A DNA stretch of 50,414 nt from an uncultured Bacteroidales bacterium (GTDB taxonomy: Bacteria > Bacteroidota > Bacteroidia > Bacteroidales > FEN-979): the NCBI GenBank assembly GCA_903875045.1, contig CAIQUS010000087.1:1-50414 (forward strand). The letters run 5' to 3'. A model generated the notes under the pieces. That model saw nothing but the letters and a program-made list of their open reading frames with translations. It made no database searches and was not told where the DNA came from. Each line of letters opens with the position of its first letter. Position 1 is the first letter of the stretch. The translations under genes and the position numbers were made by a program. Shown in pieces: positions 33,343 to 43,052 of this stretch.

Positions 33343-36300
33343 CTATATGATTTTTACTTTGAGGCTGATTTGGGTTCCATCACCGGGGCGTGATGTAATG
33401 CATATCGTTCCGCCGATTTTCCCGGCACGTATTTTCATATTGCCGATCCCATTTCGTGAGGTCACCGCTTCAGGGTTAAAACCTATCCCATCGTCTGCAA
33501 CGATCATGGTTAAATTGCCCGATTCTTCCCTGAACCGGACTTCGGCTTTCTGACATTGGGAATATTTTATGAGGTTATTTATCGATTCTTTCGCAATTAA
33601 ATACAGGTTTCTGCGGGTCTCCATCTGTAAATGCAGTGAGGATAATTTTTCAGGGATTTCGAAGTGAAACTGAATGTTTTTTGATTCAAACAGGGGGATG
33701 GCATATTCCCTGATCCGAAGCCCGAGATCCTGGAATTTGTCATTGGACGGAGTCACAGACCAGATGATGTCATCAATCCGTTCGAGCATATCGTGTGCAT
33801 TGTTGCCAATTTCCCTGATCATATCCGATGATTTCGGATTATCTGTTTGCCTGCCTGCAATGTCGCTCAGAATTGATATACCGCTCAGGGTTGAACTGAC
33901 ATCATCATGCAGGTCGGTGGCGATGCGGGTACGCAGCCGTTCTACTTTCAGCAGCTGGTTTACCCGGTAACGGTAAATGAATGCAAACAAGGTAAACAAT
34001 GCAATGATGCAGACAAGGATAAACCACCAGGTTTGCCAGAAAAAAGGGTGAACGACAAGATGAATAGTTTCCTTGCAGCCATACCAGCCTTCGCCTTGGG
34101 CTGCACTGACAAAAAATGAATATTTCCCGGGTGGAAGATTGGTGTACCGTGCTTCACGTGAAGTTTCGGCGTTGATCCATTCTTTGTCATAACCTTTGAG
34201 TTTATAACGGTATCTGATATGGTTGCTTTGATGAAAACTCAATGCCGTAAAGCGGAAAGTCAGATTATTCTGATCAGCGGTGAGATCCAGAATTGCAGGG
34301 ATTTTATGGTCAAATCCTGTTTTACTATCCCGGCCATTGATCTCTAATGCCTCAAATACCACCGTCAGATCATGTTTTTCAGTGTATCCTGCACCGCGGA
34401 TGTTCTTTGTTTCATATCCGGTTGAATCGCCTGAATAGATGTTTCCTGCAGAGTCGATATACGTTCTTGCCGACCCTGCCGGAACCTCATGAAGCCCGTT
34501 TTGATGATCGAAAACCTGAAATCGTTCACGATACGGGTCCACATGCAACAACCCATTATTGACCACCCAGAAACCGGCGTAAGGATCCCGGGAAATCCAG
34601 CCGATACCCGGGTCGTTAATCCCGTTGCCTGAATGAAACAACTTGATGTCATAAGTATTCTCCGTCCTCATATCAACTCTTACCAACCCGGTTCCGTCAA
34701 TGGCCAGCCACATTCTACCCAGGGAATCTTTTTCCAGTCCGTTGATCCACCTTTTTTGAATACCAAATTTGTGAAGGGTGTCTATCAGTGAGTTGAAGAA
34801 GATCTTTTTCACCGGGTCATAAATACTCACCCCGTTCCTGCATCCGAACCAAATCCGGTTGTATTTATCTGTTTGTATGCCAACAAAGTGTGTCCCGGCT
34901 ATGAGAGATGCCGGGGTTTCAGGAAGATGTTTAAAGTAATCTGCCCGTTTTCTGAGTTTATCAATGCGTATCACTCCGTCGTACCGGGTCCCGATCCACA
35001 AATTTCCATCGACATCCTCTGTCATGCCATAAACTACCTCATCGGTCAATTGCAATGCTTTTCCATCACTTGTGCGGAATATGCGGATGAGGTTTGCCTG
35101 CTGATCAATATAGCGCAGGCTGCTTCTGGTGGTTACCCATAACCTTCCTTGCAAATCATGATAGAACCGGTTGATTGAAAGACCTTCCGGCGGAAATGGT
35201 TTTTCAGCAGCAATCAAACTCCAGGAATTCTTTTTCAGATCATGCACGGGCAGTCCGGCACAATGATAGGTTCCGATAAATAATTTTCCGGTGGCATTGT
35301 CTTTAAAAAAATCGCTGATCCACCAGAATTTATAGGGCACTTTGACTTGTTGAAAAGAGAAATAATCTCTGTTCTCCATATCGATCCCTTTTCCCCAAAC
35401 CCAAAAATCGCGATCTTTGTTAAAATAGGCACCGCCATGAATGACATCTGAAGCAAGCGATTTTTGGTTTTCAGGATCATTTTTAAAAAAAGAAAAAGCG
35501 CCGGTTTTTTTGTTGAAAATACCCAAACCCATCCCATCTGTGGCAAGCCATATTTCCTGTGAATTTTTAGGGATCATCGTCAGGATTGAAATTTTTGAAA
35601 GCCCCGGGTTATATACTTTCCAGGTTTCTGTTGAAAGATCAAAGGAACACAATCCGAAACCCCATCCGCAAACCCATATCTGGTGACGGGAATCAGGAAG
35701 CATGCTTCTGATCATGTTATAGTCAGGATGAGGACCCTTATATACGCGATCGATGGCCTTTTTTAGAATATCGAACCTGACCAGGCCGCACATCGTCCCA
35801 AGAAGCAAGGCACCCGGTTTCCGCGGGTCTTGTGCGATGCAGGTAATTATATTCAAATCATCTTCCTGTTTCTGTGCCCCGCAGTTTAATCTGAGTTTAA
35901 AGTGATCAAAGGAACTGCCGTTGCGGGTCGCGCGTATCAGCCCGTTGGCTGTGGCAATCCAAACGTGACCGTTCGCTTCTTCAAAAAAGGAATTAATCCT
36001 GCCCACCGGGAACTTCCCTTGTCTGGTTCCATCAAACGGAAAATTTCTAAGTGTACCATCGTGGGGTTTGTACAGGCTCAATCCGTTGCCAGTTCCGATC
36101 CAGAGGATGGAATCGGATGTCTGCAACAGGGTATAAATGCTGTTATCCACCAGGGATGTACCATCACCGGGAATGGAACGAAACACCTTCATGTCGTGGC
36201 CATCGAATCGCACCAATCCGTTGGAAGTGCCAATCCAGATGTAGCCGCGGAAATCCTGGATTGCACAAAATACAACGTCAGATGGCAAACCGTTTTCACG

Positions 36301-36423
36301 GGCCAGGTGGTTAAAATAGAGCTCCCCCGGAACTGTGACCTTTCCTGCCTGTCCAAACCCTGTTAACCAGGCGGCAAAGAACAGCAGTTGAAACAGAAAG
36401 ACACTCGGAAAGTATTTTGTCAT
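33343..36423 (-). CDS. Propeller-type sensor histidine kinase (Reg_prop-Y_Y_Y-HisKA_3-HATPase)
   Basis: 1026 residues. Signal peptide (1-25), a periplasmic region of Reg_prop repeats (about 35-670, e.g. IQDFRGYIWIGTSNGLVRFD), a Y_Y_Y domain (about 690-770, GYDKEWINAETSREARYTNL), one membrane helix (about 797-817), HisKA_3 with phospho-accepting His in DLHDDVSSTLSG (about 839), and HATPase_c with N-box (IAKESINNLIKYS) and G-box (DDGIGF). This layout is typical of Bacteroidetes sensors of extracellular polymers. Unlike most of them it has no fused receiver or AraC domain; signalling must go to the separate regulator 60 bp downstream. Confidence 0.92.
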   Translation of the reverse strand: MTKYFPSVFLFQLLFFAAWLTGFGQAGKVTVPGELYFNHLARENGLPSDVVFCAIQDFRGYIWIGTSNGLVRFDGHDMKVFRSIPGDGTSLVDNSIYTLLQTSDSILWIGTGNGLSLYKPHDGTLRNFPFDGTRQGKFPVGRINSFFEEANGHVWIATANGLIRATRNGSSFDHFKLRLNCGAQKQEDDLNIITCIAQDPRKPGALLLGTMCGLVRFDILKKAIDRVYKGPHPDYNMIRSMLPDSRHQIWVCGWGFGLCSFDLSTETWKVYNPGLSKISILTMIPKNSQEIWLATDGMGLGIFNKKTGAFSFFKNDPENQKSLASDVIHGGAYFNKDRDFWVWGKGIDMENRDYFSFQQVKVPYKFWWISDFFKDNATGKLFIGTYHCAGLPVHDLKKNSWSLIAAEKPFPPEGLSINRFYHDLQGRLWVTTRSSLRYIDQQANLIRIFRTSDGKALQLTDEVVYGMTEDVDGNLWIGTRYDGVIRIDKLRKRADYFKHLPETPASLIAGTHFVGIQTDKYNRIWFGCRNGVSIYDPVKKIFFNSLIDTLHKFGIQKRWINGLEKDSLGRMWLAIDGTGLVRVDMRTENTYDIKLFHSGNGINDPGIGWISRDPYAGFWVVNNGLLHVDPYRERFQVFDHQNGLHEVPAGSARTYIDSAGNIYSGDSTGYETKNIRGAGYTEKHDLTVVFEALEINGRDSKTGFDHKIPAILDLTADQNNLTFRFTALSFHQSNHIRYRYKLKGYDKEWINAETSREARYTNLPPGKYSFFVSAAQGEGWYGCKETIHLVVHPFFWQTWWFILVCIIALFTLFAFIYRYRVNQLLKVERLRTRIATDLHDDVSSTLSGISILSDIAGRQTDNPKSSDMIREIGNNAHDMLERIDDIIWSVTPSNDKFQDLGLRIREYAIPLFESKNIQFHFEIPEKLSSLHLQMETRRNLYLIAKESINNLIKYSQCQKAEVRFREESGNLTMIVADDGIGFNPEAVTSRNGIGNMKIRAGKIGGTICITSRPGDGTQISLKVKII

Positions 36424-36452
36424 GGTCTAGGTACAAGGGTACCCGGGTTTTA

Positions 36453-36737
36453 TTATAAAAACTGCCCGAAGCCTGCAGCGTAACTCTTCACCTCGAACTC
36501 GATAACGGAATAATCGGCTACACCATGGATGACATAGGGATCGTTTTTCATAATATCCAAAACTTCTGATTTGTCGGATGCCTTCATCAGGATGAACCCG
36601 CCGGTGCGCGGGATCTGGGGGCCTGAACAGATGGTTATTCCTTTTGCATAGAGGTTTTTCAGGAAGGCACGATGAGCTTCGAGATGTTCATCAACCTCTT
36701 CAAGGGGTTTTAAATAAACAGAATGAATAGCGAACAT
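36453..36737 (-). CDS. YciI-like (YCII-related) small protein
   Basis: 94 residues from ATG 36737. The ferredoxin-like YciI fold is suggested by HLEAHRAFLKNLYAKGITIC, GPQIPRTGGFILMKASDK and NDPYVIHGVADYSVIEF, with the conserved His and Asp. Members are possible hydrolases or dehalogenases of unknown substrate. It ends 29 bp before the histidine kinase, on the same strand, so it may be the first gene of that unit. A TAATTTTG box (36756-36763) precedes it by 18 bp. Confidence 0.8.
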   Translation of the reverse strand: MFAIHSVYLKPLEEVDEHLEAHRAFLKNLYAKGITICSGPQIPRTGGFILMKASDKSEVLDIMKNDPYVIHGVADYSVIEFEVKSYAAGFGQFL

Positions 36738-36755
36738 ATCTTTTGGGTTTTGAAG

Positions 36756-36791
36756 CAAAATTAACATTTAAAGCGAAAACACTTATCTTTG
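36756..36791. promoter_or_regulatory. Divergent promoter boxes
   Basis: TAATTTTG on the minus strand (36756-36763) faces the YciI-like gene. TATCTTTG on the plus strand (36784-36791) lies only 4 bp before the ATG at 36796. The latter implies a nearly leaderless transcript if used. Neither has a clear -33 element. Confidence 0.35.
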
Positions 36792-36795
36792 TATC

Positions 36796-38505
36796 ATGAA
36801 AAAGCGCTCCATCAATTTCCTCGTTATTGTGGCAATCCTGCTGATTTGCCCGATAGTTTCCTTTAGTCAGAACAAGAATATTCCGGCTGCTGAAAAAGCC
36901 CGGATGCATCATGAACAACCCGATCAGAAGTATCTTGCCCCTAAGCCAGGCATGTCGAAAACTTCACCAGCCGGAAGGTTGAAAAGTACGGGTTTCTTTA
37001 CCACACAGGTCAATGTGGATGCAAATGGCAACAACATTGTTGGCGATGCGGCCAATGAGCCTTCCATAGCGGTCGATCCTGTCAACCCCGATAAAATGGT
37101 TATCGGCTGGCGGCAGTTCGACGATGTGAACAGCAATTTCAGGCAGGCAGGATATGGTTATTCATCAAATGGAGGTTTAACCTGGACATTCCCGGGAGTG
37201 ATCACCCCACTCGTTTTTCGATCTGATCCTGTACTCGATTTCGATGCGGAAGGACAGTTTTTTTACAACAGTCTGACAAGCGATGCAGGCATTTATACAT
37301 GCAGGGTATTTAAAAGTACAAACGGTGGCGCCACCTGGGATCTGGGTACCGAAGCCCATGGAGGCGACAAGCAATGGATGACCATCGACCGTACCAGCGG
37401 CCCGGGCAGCGGTAATATCTATTCGGCCTGGAACTCCTCCTATAGTTCGTGCCAGCCCGGTTTTTTCACCAGGTCGGCCGATGCCGGCGCCAGCTATGAA
37501 GATTGTGTGGAGATTGACGGGAATCCTTTCTGGGGAACCATGGCGGTCGGGCCATCCGGCGAGTTGTACGTTTCCGGTGCCGGATCCTTTGATGGCATTA
37601 CGGTGTCAAAATCAACCAATGCCCAGGCACCCGGCTCCACGATTAACTGGAATTATGCAACGCATGTCGATATGGATGGGTATATTGTGGGGCAGGATCC
37701 TATCAATCCCGTCGGCATTCTCGGACAGGTAAGTATTGATGTAGACTGCTCCACAGGACCAGGACGCGGAAATGTTTACGTTGTGGCATCGATGGCAAGG
37801 AATTCAGTGTATGATCCTGCCGATGTGATGTTCTCAAAAAGTACCGATGGCGGGGCGACCTTTGAGCCACCTCTGCGCATCAATACAGATGTAAGCACAA
37901 CCAATTACCAGTGGTTTGCAACCATGTCGGTGGCACCAAACGGACGTATTGATGTGATATGGCTCGATACCCGTGATGGAGGTCCAGGCTCATTTTTATC
38001 TGCACTCTATTATTGCTATTCAGATGATCAGGGAGCAACCTGGTCGATCAATAAAAAATTGTCGGATGTGTTTGATCCGCAGGTGGGTTATCCCCAGCAG
38101 GCAAAAATGGGCGACTATTTTGACATGGTATCAGATAATGCCGGTGCACATCTTGCCTGGGCCAATACACTGAACGGGGAACAGGATGTTTACTATACAC
38201 ACATCATTCCCACCATTGTCGGAATGAATGAAACAAGGAACATTCCCAGCCTTTCCCTGTTGGCCAGCCCCAATCCATTCAAGGGGCAGACGACCATCCG
38301 GTATACTATTCCTGCAGATTGTTTTGTTAAAGTTGTTATCTGCGATCTGTATGGGGCGGAAATCCGCACACTGGTGGAGAAATCACAACCGTCGGGTGCT
38401 TATACCATTCATTTTTCTGATGAAGAGCTCTCTTCCGGGTTCTATTTTTGCCGGTTGTCAGCCGGGGAACAAACAAAAACGGTCAGGTTGATCAAATTAA
38501 AATAA
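36796..38505 (+). CDS. T9SS cargo protein with sialidase-like (BNR) propeller
   Basis: 569 residues with a signal peptide (about 1-25). The body is BNR-type: NEPSIAVDPVNPDKMVIGWR, GYSSNGGLTWTFPG, FKSTNGGATWDL, SKSTDGGATFEPP, YSDDQGATWSINK. Asp-box motifs (S-x-D-x-G-x-T-W) are clear, as in exo-alpha-sialidases, but the Arg triad and catalytic Tyr were not identified, so enzymatic activity is uncertain. The C-terminus is a T9SS type A sorting domain (SLLASPNPFKGQTTIRYTI ... FCRLSAGEQTKTVRLIKLK). It is convergent with the gene at 38549. Confidence 0.85.
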   Translation: MKKRSINFLVIVAILLICPIVSFSQNKNIPAAEKARMHHEQPDQKYLAPKPGMSKTSPAGRLKSTGFFTTQVNVDANGNNIVGDAANEPSIAVDPVNPDKMVIGWRQFDDVNSNFRQAGYGYSSNGGLTWTFPGVITPLVFRSDPVLDFDAEGQFFYNSLTSDAGIYTCRVFKSTNGGATWDLGTEAHGGDKQWMTIDRTSGPGSGNIYSAWNSSYSSCQPGFFTRSADAGASYEDCVEIDGNPFWGTMAVGPSGELYVSGAGSFDGITVSKSTNAQAPGSTINWNYATHVDMDGYIVGQDPINPVGILGQVSIDVDCSTGPGRGNVYVVASMARNSVYDPADVMFSKSTDGGATFEPPLRINTDVSTTNYQWFATMSVAPNGRIDVIWLDTRDGGPGSFLSALYYCYSDDQGATWSINKKLSDVFDPQVGYPQQAKMGDYFDMVSDNAGAHLAWANTLNGEQDVYYTHIIPTIVGMNETRNIPSLSLLASPNPFKGQTTIRYTIPADCFVKVVICDLYGAEIRTLVEKSQPSGAYTIHFSDEELSSGFYFCRLSAGEQTKTVRLIKLK

Positions 38506-38548
38506 AGGCTCGGGCAAGAATATTTCTTCATCCTGGGATGACAAAGCC

Positions 38549-41500
38549 TTACGGGCAGAATTTCATCAAAACAATATCTCCCATTACATCGAGATATTTT
38601 CCCGGGTTTACAGTCAGTGTTACTCCCGGGTTGATCAGCAGATCCTTACAGGTCGCACCGGCATTACGAATCGTCGGGTTATTGACGGAAAACGTCAGTC
38701 TCACGTTTTCAAGAGCTGTTGGTATAAGACCCGTTGACCAGTTCGAGGGTTCATCCCAGAAAGGATCAGTTCCGCCAAGCCATGTCGTATAGACTTTCTG
38801 CGAGAATTCGTTGGCTCCGACATCAGGCGGATTTTCCCTTGGAAGCCCATCCTTGTCTGTATTGATGCCTGGAACACAGATACCCTTGTTATCCAGCTCT
38901 TCCGGCCCCGTACAGTGCAAATCAGTTGTCGAAGCAAAAACGGGTTCAATGGAAACAGAGTTCAGGTCCTGCCACATATAGAACGACCGCTGCCAGCCTG
39001 TAAAATTCAGGTTGGAACTCCCGTACCCGTTTGATCCCAACTGGTTCGGATCAAATGTGTACAGGTCATTGTGGTTGCTCCCGAATAAGTATGGGTTGCC
39101 GACGCCGATGGCATAATTCGCATTGGGTGTGACAGCGTAGGCATAATGAAGGCTGTTGTACAGGATATTGTTCCTGAGGTGGTTTGCTGCACTGCCCGGT
39201 CTGTTGAAACAAAAGGTCGTACTGTAGTTCATAAAAGATGAGGATTGCGACAGACTGACTGTGTTGAAATAGTAATCGTTGACACCCCCCGCTGCCGACA
39301 CATCCAGGATGCCGGTCATGGCATAATGTGACCTGTGTGAATAGCCACTGGGAGGAGGTTCCAGGGAGATCATGTTGTTGAATATCTTGCTGTTGCCGGT
39401 CGACCTGACATAGATGCCTTCCACGGAATCCACCGTTCCGGTATAATTCTCACCGACACTGAACAGTCCAAAAAGTGTGTTGCCATTTACGGTTGGGTTA
39501 TCTCCGCAAACCTGGATCCCGGTTATTTTAGGTGTGGAAGGTTCATAGGGAAATATGGGACACATCAGCCCTGTAAACAGATGCAGGTTGTAAATTCTAT
39601 TGTTGCTGATTTCGCAATCGGGGCCCAGGAAGGTTCCATTGAGATTGGTCCCGATCCCCGCCATCATAACGCCGCTCCCCCACACTGCATCGGTGGTAAT
39701 GTTTGCAATAATATTATGATTGATATGAACGGTGTGGTTGCTGTATTGATTATAAATATAGATTCCAATTACTGGTCCTGTGGTTACAATATTGTTTGCC
39801 AGCGATGGGCTGCCGATGGTGTCATATTCAATATTCGCATCCTGGTTCTCAACATATATCCCATACTGAAGACCACCCAGTCTTGAAATAACATTCCCAT
39901 GAATCATAACCGGCTGGCCCGGCGAGTTATTCTGACCACCGAATATTTTGATAGCTGCTGACATCGCCTGATCCCCCGATCCGTCGAAATGATTGGTTGA
40001 AATAAAATGGGAATTCCCCCTGGCAATGCAAATGCCGTTTCTATCCCTGTAATAGGGGTTGTAGTAAGATGGACGGAAATATGGCAGATCGACTGAATTA
40101 TAAATGTGATTCCCTGTAATCTCCCATGCGTCATTTCCCCAGTGGTTCCATCCTGTGACCGGATCGGCAGGCCGGCCGATCAGGATGGCTGAACCACGGC
40201 AATCGCGGATAGCACAATTCCTGATGATGTTGTAATTGTTGTTTTGCTCAAGGGTATCACAGGTGATGCCATTGTTCAGCACCCCCACTCCCCCTACCCC
40301 CAACCAATAGTGTGCGTATGTTATTTCGCAATTTTCGATGGTGTTGTAGCTATTCCCAACAGGAGACCCCAGCGATTCGCCAAAATGGATCGCCCCCGCA
40401 TATCCTTTACAGTTGGCCATGACAAGGCAGTTTTTAATGATGTTGGAAGTTGCTCCACCGACGAAACTGAACACCCAGCCCAGGGTGTCGCCCCCGTTGG
40501 AATTCTGGAGGATCAGCCGCTTTTCCGACTCATCCCCGGGCTTGAACCCGTCGATGGTTACATTGGACGCCCCCATGAGTTTGATCATTGGTCCGCTCAT
40601 GTTGGCGCGGAGTAAACGGAAATCGTAAGGTGGCGTTGGCATGGGCCCGCCCGGCCTGATGACCAGTGAGGAATAACTGGCAGGCCCGGTACCGCTTGCG
40701 TTCAGGACGGCCTGGGTGTTGTCCTCAATATTGGAGATGACCTCGAGGTAAAGATTTCCGGTGATGGTGCCGGCATTGATGTCATCAAATGCATCCGCCA
40801 GCGTTGGGTAGGTGCCGACGTCGCCGACCGTGTAGTTATTGTATAAAAACTCATTGATACCTGGATCGGGGTGAAGAGGATCCCGCGGGTTGCCATCGAT
40901 GTCATCGGGCACATCCACAAGTACCAGTGCCGTGTTGTTCAGGGTCGCATTCATTTCGATATGCAGATCTGTAATATCCAGGAAATTGGGAAATACAGAA
41001 AAAGAAGCCATATCCTGGGGCGGGGAAAAAGCAGATTGCCATGAGGCAAAAGTCAGAGGAACAGTTCCACCGGTAACTGAACCGACTATATTGTCATATA
41101 AAGTAAACAGGTCATTGTGGTCGCTGTAAAAATCGGTGCTTTCGGCGGAGTTGACTGTCACGGCATAGTTTTTCATTACCGCTGACATCCGTTCATTGTA
41201 GAACACGTTGTTAATCAAGGTGGATCGCAGGTTGACGTCACGGTTATAGCATGAAGTCAATCCACTACCGGTACTAACGCCTCCGATAAATACAGAGTTA
41301 TAATAGTATAAATGACTTTCCGTGCCTGAACCGTACGTTCCGGGATCATAAAATCCGAAAATCGTCACCGTATTTTGGTTGAAACCGTTTTTAATGGAGA
41401 TCATGTTGTTTACCGCACGAATCTGACAATTCCGGTTATTAAAAACCATCCCGTGAATGGAGGGATTTCCGGTACAATTATCCAGGAGGTTGTAAATCTT

Positions 41501-42949
41501 GTTTTTTGTTACCGATGCATTGCCGTTATCCCCGCTTACCACAATGCCCTGCACCTCTGTTGCGAAGCTTCCCCCGTTGTTGCTGATCAGGTTCGAAATC
41601 AGGTTTCCGTTGATGCTCAAAGCGGCGGCAGTGCAGGAAGTTACGATGCCGCGCACCAGCGGACCGCTGCAATTTCCGCGGGAAACGAGGTTCTCAATCG
41701 TGTTTTCAGAAATTGTTATGGTGTTGCCCTCAGGAGCGCTGAAAACGTAAATCCCGCATAAAGCTTCATCCTCCAGCAGGTTGAATGCCGTGATATTCCT
41801 GACGGCATTGTAGGAGATTTCAAAATTGGCCGGGGTTGATGTGGCGGTGGCAATGATCCCATAGATTTTACCGATACCGGTCACCACAATGCCTGATGCT
41901 GTTTCCCCCCATCCCCCGATTTGATTGCCACTGAGTATGGCATTGGTTCCTTTGACTTCAATTCCGCTGAACGCCGGCCCGTGGGTCTCCATGTTTTTAA
42001 TGGTGTTTCCATCGATGTAGGCTGTCATGGTATTATCACCTTCCACATAAATACCACAGGTAGAATTAAGGAGATATGTATTGACCCAGGCTGTTCCGCC
42101 ACCGTTTGGCTGTGATCCCCCGATCCGGTTCCCCTGAATGGCGAGGCTGTCGCCGTTGATCACCCGGATGGCATAATTGTCGGCGTGGGATGAAAAAGAA
42201 GAAGTCTGGTAGAAGTTGTTTCCGGTAATCTGCCAGCCTCTTCCGCAGGGGGAGGGCAGGTTGATTCCATGGAGATTCCAGTCGTAAATATTGCAATAGG
42301 ATATCGTGTTCCGTATGTTTTCGGGGGTCCCTTCGGAGCTGATGCCCGTAAACAGCTGCCCGGACGGGGTTTTGGTAATGTCGCAGTGATCGATGATGTT
42401 GTTGTTATTTCCCAGGCCGGCCCCTGCGCCAATGCTGAAGATAATGGCCCCCACGTTGGTGTGGCTGTTGCATTCAAAATGAACGTACTGGATCAGGTTA
42501 TGGCAGGCTCCATATTCAAACCTGACCGACCCGGCAACTGTTGGCGTTCCCGCGCCATTGTTGACCAGATAAAGATTGGATTCTCCCGACACCCCATCGA
42601 GTTGCCCGTTGATGGTGACATTCGTTGCAGCTGCCAGTGCGATCATCTCCCCGGAGATGTTGGCTGTCAGTGTCCAGTGTCCCGACGGGGGAGTGCCTGT
42701 CGGCTGGATCAGGACGCTGGTGTAGGAAGCCGGTGCATAGCCGGCCTGCAAGGTTGCCGTGTTGTTGTCGGTAATATCCGAGATGATGTTCAGGGTGATG
42801 TCGCCCGTGATTGTTCCAGCATTGATGGCGTCGAAGGCCAGTTGCAGGGTGGGATAGTCTCCGCCGGATCCTACGGTCACTGTACTGCTTAATTGTCCAA
42901 AGGACAGATTGGAAATCAAACAGGCAATAACAAATATGAGTTTCTTCAT
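38549..42949 (-). CDS. Giant exported beta-helix protein, probably 3'-truncated
   Basis: 1466 residues from ATG 42949 (signal peptide MKKLIFVIACLISNLSFG). Two related halves each begin with a G-(D/T)-Y-P-T-L-x-x-A-F-D-x-I-N-A-G-T-I-T-G unit (about residues 28 and 715) and continue as long parallel beta-helices rich in Asn rungs. The C-terminal part enters a Gly-Gly-Thr...Asn-Trp-Ser module (WLGGTDPFWDEPSNWS) and stops soon after (MGDIVLMKFCP). There is no T9SS sorting domain, although its paralogue at 134 has about 450 residues after this point. The end is therefore probably a truncation. It is the last gene of the 45877-38549 surface-protein cluster. Confidence 0.8.
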   Translation of the reverse strand: MKKLIFVIACLISNLSFGQLSSTVTVGSGGDYPTLQLAFDAINAGTITGDITLNIISDITDNNTATLQAGYAPASYTSVLIQPTGTPPSGHWTLTANISGEMIALAAATNVTINGQLDGVSGESNLYLVNNGAGTPTVAGSVRFEYGACHNLIQYVHFECNSHTNVGAIIFSIGAGAGLGNNNNIIDHCDITKTPSGQLFTGISSEGTPENIRNTISYCNIYDWNLHGINLPSPCGRGWQITGNNFYQTSSFSSHADNYAIRVINGDSLAIQGNRIGGSQPNGGGTAWVNTYLLNSTCGIYVEGDNTMTAYIDGNTIKNMETHGPAFSGIEVKGTNAILSGNQIGGWGETASGIVVTGIGKIYGIIATATSTPANFEISYNAVRNITAFNLLEDEALCGIYVFSAPEGNTITISENTIENLVSRGNCSGPLVRGIVTSCTAAALSINGNLISNLISNNGGSFATEVQGIVVSGDNGNASVTKNKIYNLLDNCTGNPSIHGMVFNNRNCQIRAVNNMISIKNGFNQNTVTIFGFYDPGTYGSGTESHLYYYNSVFIGGVSTGSGLTSCYNRDVNLRSTLINNVFYNERMSAVMKNYAVTVNSAESTDFYSDHNDLFTLYDNIVGSVTGGTVPLTFASWQSAFSPPQDMASFSVFPNFLDITDLHIEMNATLNNTALVLVDVPDDIDGNPRDPLHPDPGINEFLYNNYTVGDVGTYPTLADAFDDINAGTITGNLYLEVISNIEDNTQAVLNASGTGPASYSSLVIRPGGPMPTPPYDFRLLRANMSGPMIKLMGASNVTIDGFKPGDESEKRLILQNSNGGDTLGWVFSFVGGATSNIIKNCLVMANCKGYAGAIHFGESLGSPVGNSYNTIENCEITYAHYWLGVGGVGVLNNGITCDTLEQNNNYNIIRNCAIRDCRGSAILIGRPADPVTGWNHWGNDAWEITGNHIYNSVDLPYFRPSYYNPYYRDRNGICIARGNSHFISTNHFDGSGDQAMSAAIKIFGGQNNSPGQPVMIHGNVISRLGGLQYGIYVENQDANIEYDTIGSPSLANNIVTTGPVIGIYIYNQYSNHTVHINHNIIANITTDAVWGSGVMMAGIGTNLNGTFLGPDCEISNNRIYNLHLFTGLMCPIFPYEPSTPKITGIQVCGDNPTVNGNTLFGLFSVGENYTGTVDSVEGIYVRSTGNSKIFNNMISLEPPPSGYSHRSHYAMTGILDVSAAGGVNDYYFNTVSLSQSSSFMNYSTTFCFNRPGSAANHLRNNILYNSLHYAYAVTPNANYAIGVGNPYLFGSNHNDLYTFDPNQLGSNGYGSSNLNFTGWQRSFYMWQDLNSVSIEPVFASTTDLHCTGPEELDNKGICVPGINTDKDGLPRENPPDVGANEFSQKVYTTWLGGTDPFWDEPSNWSTGLIPTALENVRLTFSVNNPTIRNAGATCKDLLINPGVTLTVNPGKYLDVMGDIVLMKFCP

Positions 42950-43052
42950 TTTTAGAAAGTTTATTGTAACCAATCAAATTCAATTTAATACTCAGTTGCT
43001 CTTTCACCTCTGGAGCTGAGTGGCAGATGATTTCATTTCGTCACTGTTTTCG

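Noticed and set aside
33343-36423. Hybrid two-component system of a polysaccharide utilisation locus
   Set aside because: No receiver or AraC domain and no susCD pair or glycoside hydrolase cluster beside it.
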